A stretch of DNA of 64,000 nt. Origin: Vannielia litorea. GTDB taxonomy: Bacteria; Pseudomonadota; Alphaproteobacteria; Rhodobacterales; Rhodobacteraceae. Below, in pieces: positions 60,298 to 64,000 of this stretch (position 1 is the first letter of the stretch; each line of letters opens with the position of its first letter). The stretch spans positions 372,001 through 436,000 of the forward strand of contig NZ_FSRL01000001.1 of the NCBI RefSeq assembly GCF_900142295.1, written 5' to 3'. The position numbers and the translations under genes are program-made. The notes below the pieces were generated by a model that was not told the origin of the DNA, searched no databases, and was given only the letters and a program-made list of their open reading frames with translations.

Positions 60298-60723
60298 ATG
60301 CTCCGCCTCCTCCTCCGCCTGCTCGGCCTCGCCTCCCGTTCGGAGGAACACCGCGCCGCACCGCTGCCGCCGGGCAACCGGCGCCTGCATCTCTTTTCCG
60401 GCACCTTCGGCAGCGAGGCGGCGGCCGTGGCCTATGTCCTGCCGCCGATGGACGGGCACCTGGCCGACGAACCGGCCCAACTCACCGTCGACCTGCCCGA
60501 AGCCTTCATCGACCCGGCCTTCGTGCGGATGGGCCACGGCACGGGCCTCGAACCCCTGCTCGAGGCCACCTTCACCGGCGAGACCCTGCTCGACGTGAAC
60601 CACATCACCGCCGGAGCCGATACCGTGGTGGTCATCGACGAACGCGCCACCGGCGGCTTCCCCTTCCGCCTCGCCGACACGCCCCGCCTCACCTACCACG
60701 GCGCCTTCGACCTCCACGACTGA
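60298..60723 (+). CDS. Protein of unknown function after the cytochrome-b-like gene
   Basis: 141 residues. An N-terminal hydrophobic helix (MLRLLLRLLGLA) may anchor it. The rest, including RLHLFSGTFGSEAAAVAYVLPP, VDLPEAFIDPAFVRMGHG and GADTVVVIDERATGG, resembles no family I know. It begins 8 bases after the cytochrome-b-like gene, so they are likely co-expressed. Confidence 0.65.
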   Translation: MLRLLLRLLGLASRSEEHRAAPLPPGNRRLHLFSGTFGSEAAAVAYVLPPMDGHLADEPAQLTVDLPEAFIDPAFVRMGHGTGLEPLLEATFTGETLLDVNHITAGADTVVVIDERATGGFPFRLADTPRLTYHGAFDLHD

Positions 60724-60789
60724 GCCGCGCCCCTTGCACCGGGGCCGCCGATCGGCAACACCTGCGCCAAGCGCATGAAGGGGGCAGCA

Positions 60790-61797
60790 ATGAAGCCGGG
60801 TCCACGCAATCTCATCACCGATGTCGCCGGCCTCCGGGTCGGCAACGCCACGAACACCCAGGTCAAATCCGGCGTGACCGCGCTGGTGGGCGACGCGCCC
60901 TTCGTGGCCTCCGTGCATGTCATGGGCGGCGCCCCCGGCACCCGCGAAACCGATCTGCTCGCCCCCGACAAGCTGGTGCAGAGGGTCGATGCCCTCGTGC
61001 TCTCCGGCGGCTCCGCCTTCGGGCTCGATGCCGCCTCCGGCGTGGCCGACGGCCTGCGCGCGCAGGGCCGTGGCTACCAGGTCGGCGAGGTCCGCGTGCC
61101 CATCGTCCCCGGCGCCATCCTTTTCGACCTGCTGAACGGCGGCGACAAGGACTGGAAGGAAAATCCCTACAAGTCGATGGGCCGCATGGCGCTGGACGCC
61201 GCCGGCGCCAGCTTCAAGCTCGGCTCCGTGGGCTGCGGCACCGGGGCCACCACCACCACGCTGAAGGGCGGGCTCGGCTCGGCCTCCGTGGTGCTGGAGA
61301 GCGGCATCACCGTGGGGGCGCTGGTCGGCGTCAACGCGGTCGGCTCCGCGATCGAGGGCAAGGGCCCCCGCTTCTGGGCCGGGGCCTGGGAGATGGCGGG
61401 CGAGTTCGGCGGCCTCGGCGGGCCTGAGACGACCGATGCGGGCTTCGAACCCAGCCTCGAAAAACTCGCGGGCGAGGCCACCACCATCGCCATCGTGGCG
61501 ACCGACGCGGCGCTCGACCCGGCGCAATGCCTGCGCATGGCCGTGGCCGCGCATGACGGCATGGCCCGCGCGCTGGTGCCCTCGCACACGCCCTTCGATG
61601 GAGACCTTGTCTTCGGGGCCGCCACCGGCGCCCGGCCGCTGGAAGACCCGCAGTGGGATGCGCTCCGCATCGGCCACGCCGCCGCCACCTGCCTCGCCCG
61701 CGCCATCGCCCGCGGCGTCTACCACGCCACCCCGGCCAAGGGAGATACCATCCCCACCTGGACCGGCCGCTTCGCCCAGGGCGGGCGCCCCGCCTAA
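60790..61797 (+). CDS. P1-family peptidase (DmpA/BapA-like)
   Basis: 335 residues. Family motifs: NLITDVAGLRVGNAT at the start, GGAPGTRETDLL, LVLSGGSAFGLDAASGVADGLR, and SGITVGALVGVNAVGSA. Members self-cleave before an internal Ser or Thr and hydrolyse N-terminal residues of D- or beta-amino-acid peptides; I cannot fix the exact cleavage residue here. The ATG at 60790 has AGGGGG nearby; 60775 is an alternative. The stop overlaps that of the FadR-type regulator by 3-4 bases. Confidence 0.88.
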   Translation: MKPGPRNLITDVAGLRVGNATNTQVKSGVTALVGDAPFVASVHVMGGAPGTRETDLLAPDKLVQRVDALVLSGGSAFGLDAASGVADGLRAQGRGYQVGEVRVPIVPGAILFDLLNGGDKDWKENPYKSMGRMALDAAGASFKLGSVGCGTGATTTTLKGGLGSASVVLESGITVGALVGVNAVGSAIEGKGPRFWAGAWEMAGEFGGLGGPETTDAGFEPSLEKLAGEATTIAIVATDAALDPAQCLRMAVAAHDGMARALVPSHTPFDGDLVFGAATGARPLEDPQWDALRIGHAAATCLARAIARGVYHATPAKGDTIPTWTGRFAQGGRPA

Positions 61798-62552
61798 CGC
61801 TCCAGCCGCTGCCGGGCCACCGCCTCGTGAACCTCGGCCTTCCCCTGCTCGGCCAGCGCCCGCTCGACGAAGTCGAGATGTGCCTCCACCGCCCTCCGGG
61901 CCGCCGCGGCGTCGCGGGCCAGGATCGCTTCCGCGATGGTCCGGTGCTGCGCCAGCAGCCGCTCCCGCGTCGGCTGGTTCCGGAACATGATCTGACGGTT
62001 GTAGAAGACACCCTCGCGCAGCAGCCCGAACATCGCCCGCATCATGTGCAGGAGCACCACGTTGTGCGCCGCCTCCAGGATCGCCATGTGAAAGCCCGCG
62101 TCCAGCTCGGCCTCCTCCTCGGCCGTCGTCCGCCGCCCGTGGGCCGCCTCCATCTCCGCCAGCGCCCGGGCAATTCCCTCGTGGTCTCCCTCGGTGCCAT
62201 GCACCGCCGCCCGCTCCGCCGCCTGGCCCTCGAGGTCGCGGCGGAAGCCGATGTAATCCACCACCGCCTCCCGATGCCCGGCAAAGAGCCGCACCAGGGC
62301 TGGCGGAAAGACCGAGCGCAGCCCTTCCGACACGAACACCCCCGCGCCGGCCCGCGCCTCCAGCAGGCCCTTGTCCTGCAGCGCCCCCAGCGCTTCACGC
62401 AGCGAGGGGCGCGACACGCCCATGCGCTCGGCCAGGTCACGCTCCGCCGGCAGCCGCTCTCCGGGGCGCAGCACGCCCCGCAGGATCAGCAGCTCGATCT
62501 GCTCCACCACCGCATCGCTCAGACGCGCGGCATTGACAGGCTGGAACGGCAT
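61794..62552 (-). CDS. FadR/LldR-type GntR regulator
   Basis: 252 residues. The winged helix is RPGERLPAERDLAERMGVSRPSLREALGALQDKGLLEARAGAGVFV. The C-terminal FCD domain has a metal-site pattern (FRRDLEGQAAE, ELDAGFHMAILEAAHN and LLAQHRTIAEAI). Such proteins sense lactate, glycolate, pyruvate or similar acids. A nested palindrome 19 bases before the start codon is the probable operator. Convergent with the P1 peptidase gene. Confidence 0.92.
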   Translation of the reverse strand: MPFQPVNAARLSDAVVEQIELLILRGVLRPGERLPAERDLAERMGVSRPSLREALGALQDKGLLEARAGAGVFVSEGLRSVFPPALVRLFAGHREAVVDYIGFRRDLEGQAAERAAVHGTEGDHEGIARALAEMEAAHGRRTTAEEEAELDAGFHMAILEAAHNVVLLHMMRAMFGLLREGVFYNRQIMFRNQPTRERLLAQHRTIAEAILARDAAAARRAVEAHLDFVERALAEQGKAEVHEAVARQRLER

Positions 62553-62570
62553 GAAAAAGCCCCCCGGAAT

Positions 62571-62589
62571 TGGTCAAGTGATTTGACCA
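62571..62589. promoter_or_regulatory. GntR-type operator in a larger palindrome
   Basis: TGGTCAA-N5-TTGACCA, a perfect 19-bp inverted repeat of the TGGT...ACCA type used by FadR-subfamily GntR proteins. Outer arms CCCCCCGGAA and TTCCGGGGGG surround it. Confidence 0.7.
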
Positions 62590-62602
62590 CGTTCCGGGGG
62601 GA

Positions 62603-62619
62603 GGGGGCAAGGTGCCCCC
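62603..62619 (-). terminator. Hairpin after the OmpA-family gene
   Basis: GGGGGCA and TGCCCCC (7-bp stem, 3-base loop) between the regulator promoter and the OmpA-family stop codon. No T-run, so termination is only suggested. Confidence 0.4.
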
Positions 62620-62696
62620 GCCACAGGCAGGGCGGGAGCAAAGACGGAGCGGGGCAGGGACGGGCCCCGGTCCGAACTGGTTACACGCTCATCCGA

Positions 62697-63332
62697 TCAG
62701 GTGTTCGGGATGATGATGATCTCGACGCGCCGGTTGGCGGCTTTGCCCGAGGCGGTCTGGTTGGTCGCCACCGGCTGGCTCTCGCCGCGCCCGATCGCCT
62801 GGATCCGGCCCGAAGACACGCCACCGTTCACCAGCACACCACGCACCGCGAGTGCACGACGCTCCGAGAGATCCTGGTTGTAGGAGGCCGCACCGTCGCT
62901 GTCGGTATGCCCGATCACCTGCACGGTGGTATTGGGGTAGTCGTTCAGGCTGCGGGCCAAGGTGTAGAGGTCATCCTGCAGGGTCGAGGTCAGCGCCGTG
63001 CTGTCGACGGCAAAGAGAATGTCCTGCGGCATGGTCACGATCAGGCGGTCGCCGGTGTTGACCACCTTGATGCGCCCGTCGAGGTTCTGGTCGAGCTCCC
63101 GCGCCTGCTTGTCGAGGTTGGCGCCGATGGCACCGCCCACGCCGGCACCGACGGCGGCACCGAGCACGGCGCCGCGGCGGCGGCTCTCTTCGTCGTCACC
63201 CAGCGCCACGCCGGCCAGCGCCCCCACGGCGGCACCGGTCAGGGCGCCCGTCTGGGTCTTCGGGCCGACGCCTTCGCAGCCTGCGAGGAAGGTGGCGGCG
63301 GCGGCGGAAATCAAAAGGGAATTGCGGATCAT
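62697..63332 (-). CDS. OmpA-family outer-membrane lipoprotein (YiaD/Pal-like)
   Basis: 211 residues. Signal peptide with lipobox FLAGC (Cys19). A glycine-zipper region (GALTGAAVGALAGVALGDDE, then RRGAVLGAAVGAGVGGAIGANLDKQ) follows. The C-terminal OmpA domain, with VQVIGHTDSDGAASYNQDLSERRALAV and ANRRVEIIIIPN, binds peptidoglycan diaminopimelate. It tethers the outer membrane to the wall. The 230 bases upstream hold only a promoter region as far as I can see. Confidence 0.93.
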   Translation of the reverse strand: MIRNSLLISAAAATFLAGCEGVGPKTQTGALTGAAVGALAGVALGDDEESRRRGAVLGAAVGAGVGGAIGANLDKQARELDQNLDGRIKVVNTGDRLIVTMPQDILFAVDSTALTSTLQDDLYTLARSLNDYPNTTVQVIGHTDSDGAASYNQDLSERRALAVRGVLVNGGVSSGRIQAIGRGESQPVATNQTASGKAANRRVEIIIIPNT

Positions 63333-63564
63333 GTCTGCTACGGTCCTTGTCTTTACGGTTGGTCCCCATGGACGTCGGGGCTTTAACGCCCTCTGGGCCG
63401 CTTCGTTCCTTTAAAATGTGACATAGCCAACTCGAAATCGCGTGATCCGCCCGTGCTGAGCGGAAATCTGCCCGCCCCGCGCGCAGAATGTTTCAGCCCT
63501 CCACCGGCTTGTCACATCACGTGAAATCCACGACATCCGCGGCCCGGCGCCGCCTGTTGGCCCC

Positions 63565-64000
63565 TCAGCCGGCCGCGCGCCCCTCGGTCCGCGCGGCCTC
63601 CCAGGCCAGCATCACCCGCTTCACCGGCAGCCCCCAGTGATAGCCGCCCAGGCCCCCCGACTTGGCAATCGCGCGGTGGCAGGGGATCAGCCAGCTCACC
63701 GGGTTGCGCCCCACCGCCGTGCCCACCGCCCGCACCGCCCTGGGCGATCCGACGGCCCGCGCGATCTCGGAATAGGTGGTCACATGGCCTGTCGGGATCT
63801 GCATCAGCGCCTCCCAGACCTTGATCTGGAACGGCGCCCCGATGAGGTAGAGCGGCGTCTCCTCCCCCTTGCCCTCGGCCCCGAAGGCCGAAAGCACCCA
63901 GGGCCGCAGCGCCATCGGATCCTCCACGAAGGCCGCCCCCGGCCAGCGGCCGCGCAGGTCGTCCATCGCCGCTTCCGGCCCCATCTCGGCGGCGAGCGCG
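63565..64000 (-). CDS. O6-methylguanine-DNA methyltransferase (Ada/Ogt), partial
   Basis: The frame stays open to the right edge, so the N-terminus lies beyond the window. The last 140 residues are the methyltransferase domain: FQIKVWEALMQIPTGHVTTYSEIARAVGSPRAVRAVGTAVGRNP, then the acceptor-cysteine motif IPCHRAIAKSGGLGGYHWG. The part before it, DLRGRWPGAAFVEDP, fits the Ada-like two-domain type in alphaproteobacteria. It repairs O6-alkylguanine by suicidal transfer to its own Cys. Confidence 0.9.
   Translation of the reverse strand, partial: ALAAEMGPEAAMDDLRGRWPGAAFVEDPMALRPWVLSAFGAEGKGEETPLYLIGAPFQIKVWEALMQIPTGHVTTYSEIARAVGSPRAVRAVGTAVGRNPVSWLIPCHRAIAKSGGLGGYHWGLPVKRVMLAWEAARTEGRAAG

Overview
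The window is a high-GC chromosomal segment with dense, often overlapping genes. Its gene families and gene order point to an alphaproteobacterium of the Rhodobacteraceae (Roseobacter group). Three features suggest this: a TCA-cycle cluster with lpdA, sucAB and sucCD near mdh and sdhCDAB; a complete-looking set of signature ethylmalonyl-CoA (EMC) pathway enzymes (ccr, ecm, mch and a malyl-CoA lyase-like protein); and a LuxR/LuxI pair with a CtrA-type box. I see no rRNA, tRNA or CRISPR array.

Layout. 1-507 is the tail of a GntR regulator. 517-11222 is mostly one minus-strand operon: sucC, a periplasmic protein, sucD, sucA, odhB, three small accessory genes and lpdA, closed by an intrinsic terminator. 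11454-14352 holds two convergent glycosyltransferase genes and mdh. 14496-18643 carries a TauE/SafE permease and an apparent mcl2-nnrU-DUF1737-mch operon. 18693-24538 is the sdh operon, with a glycosyltransferase-like gene, a sulfotransferase and two small lipoproteins inserted between sdhA and sdhB. 24543-28939 is accessory (DUF1989 protein, aldo/keto reductase, deoD, an H-NS-like protein). 29120-35713 has ecm and ccr in opposite orientations, with three genes between them. 35978-37614 is the quorum-sensing locus. 37661-40242 holds a RecD-like helicase and a hydroxyacid dehydrogenase, with a long palindromic element between them. 40297-45894 is the rod-shape operon mreB-mreC-mreD-mrdA-rodA. 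46085-51616 has a DUF2161 nuclease-fold protein, a TupA-like ATP-grasp protein, leuA and a creatinase. 52719-56237 is a peptide-type ABC transporter without a binding-protein gene, containing and followed by two inverted copies of a 165-bp MITE-like repeat. 56613-64000 carries an aldehyde dehydrogenase, a MarR regulator, an SDR, a degenerate cytochrome-b-like membrane protein, a P1 peptidase, a FadR-type regulator, an OmpA-family lipoprotein and a partial Ada/Ogt.

How the parts fit. Acetyl-CoA assimilated through Ccr, Ecm, Mch and malyl-CoA chemistry yields malate and succinyl-CoA, which the Suc, Sdh and Mdh enzymes encoded alongside would process. The clearest regulatory signal is a pair of identical 10-bp palindromes, exactly 21 bp apart, upstream of both the suc and the sdh operon. 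That implies one shared, dimer-pair-binding regulator. The other main leads are the cytochrome-b-like protein that has lost heme ligands, the inverted MITE pair, and surface-modification genes embedded in the TCA operons.
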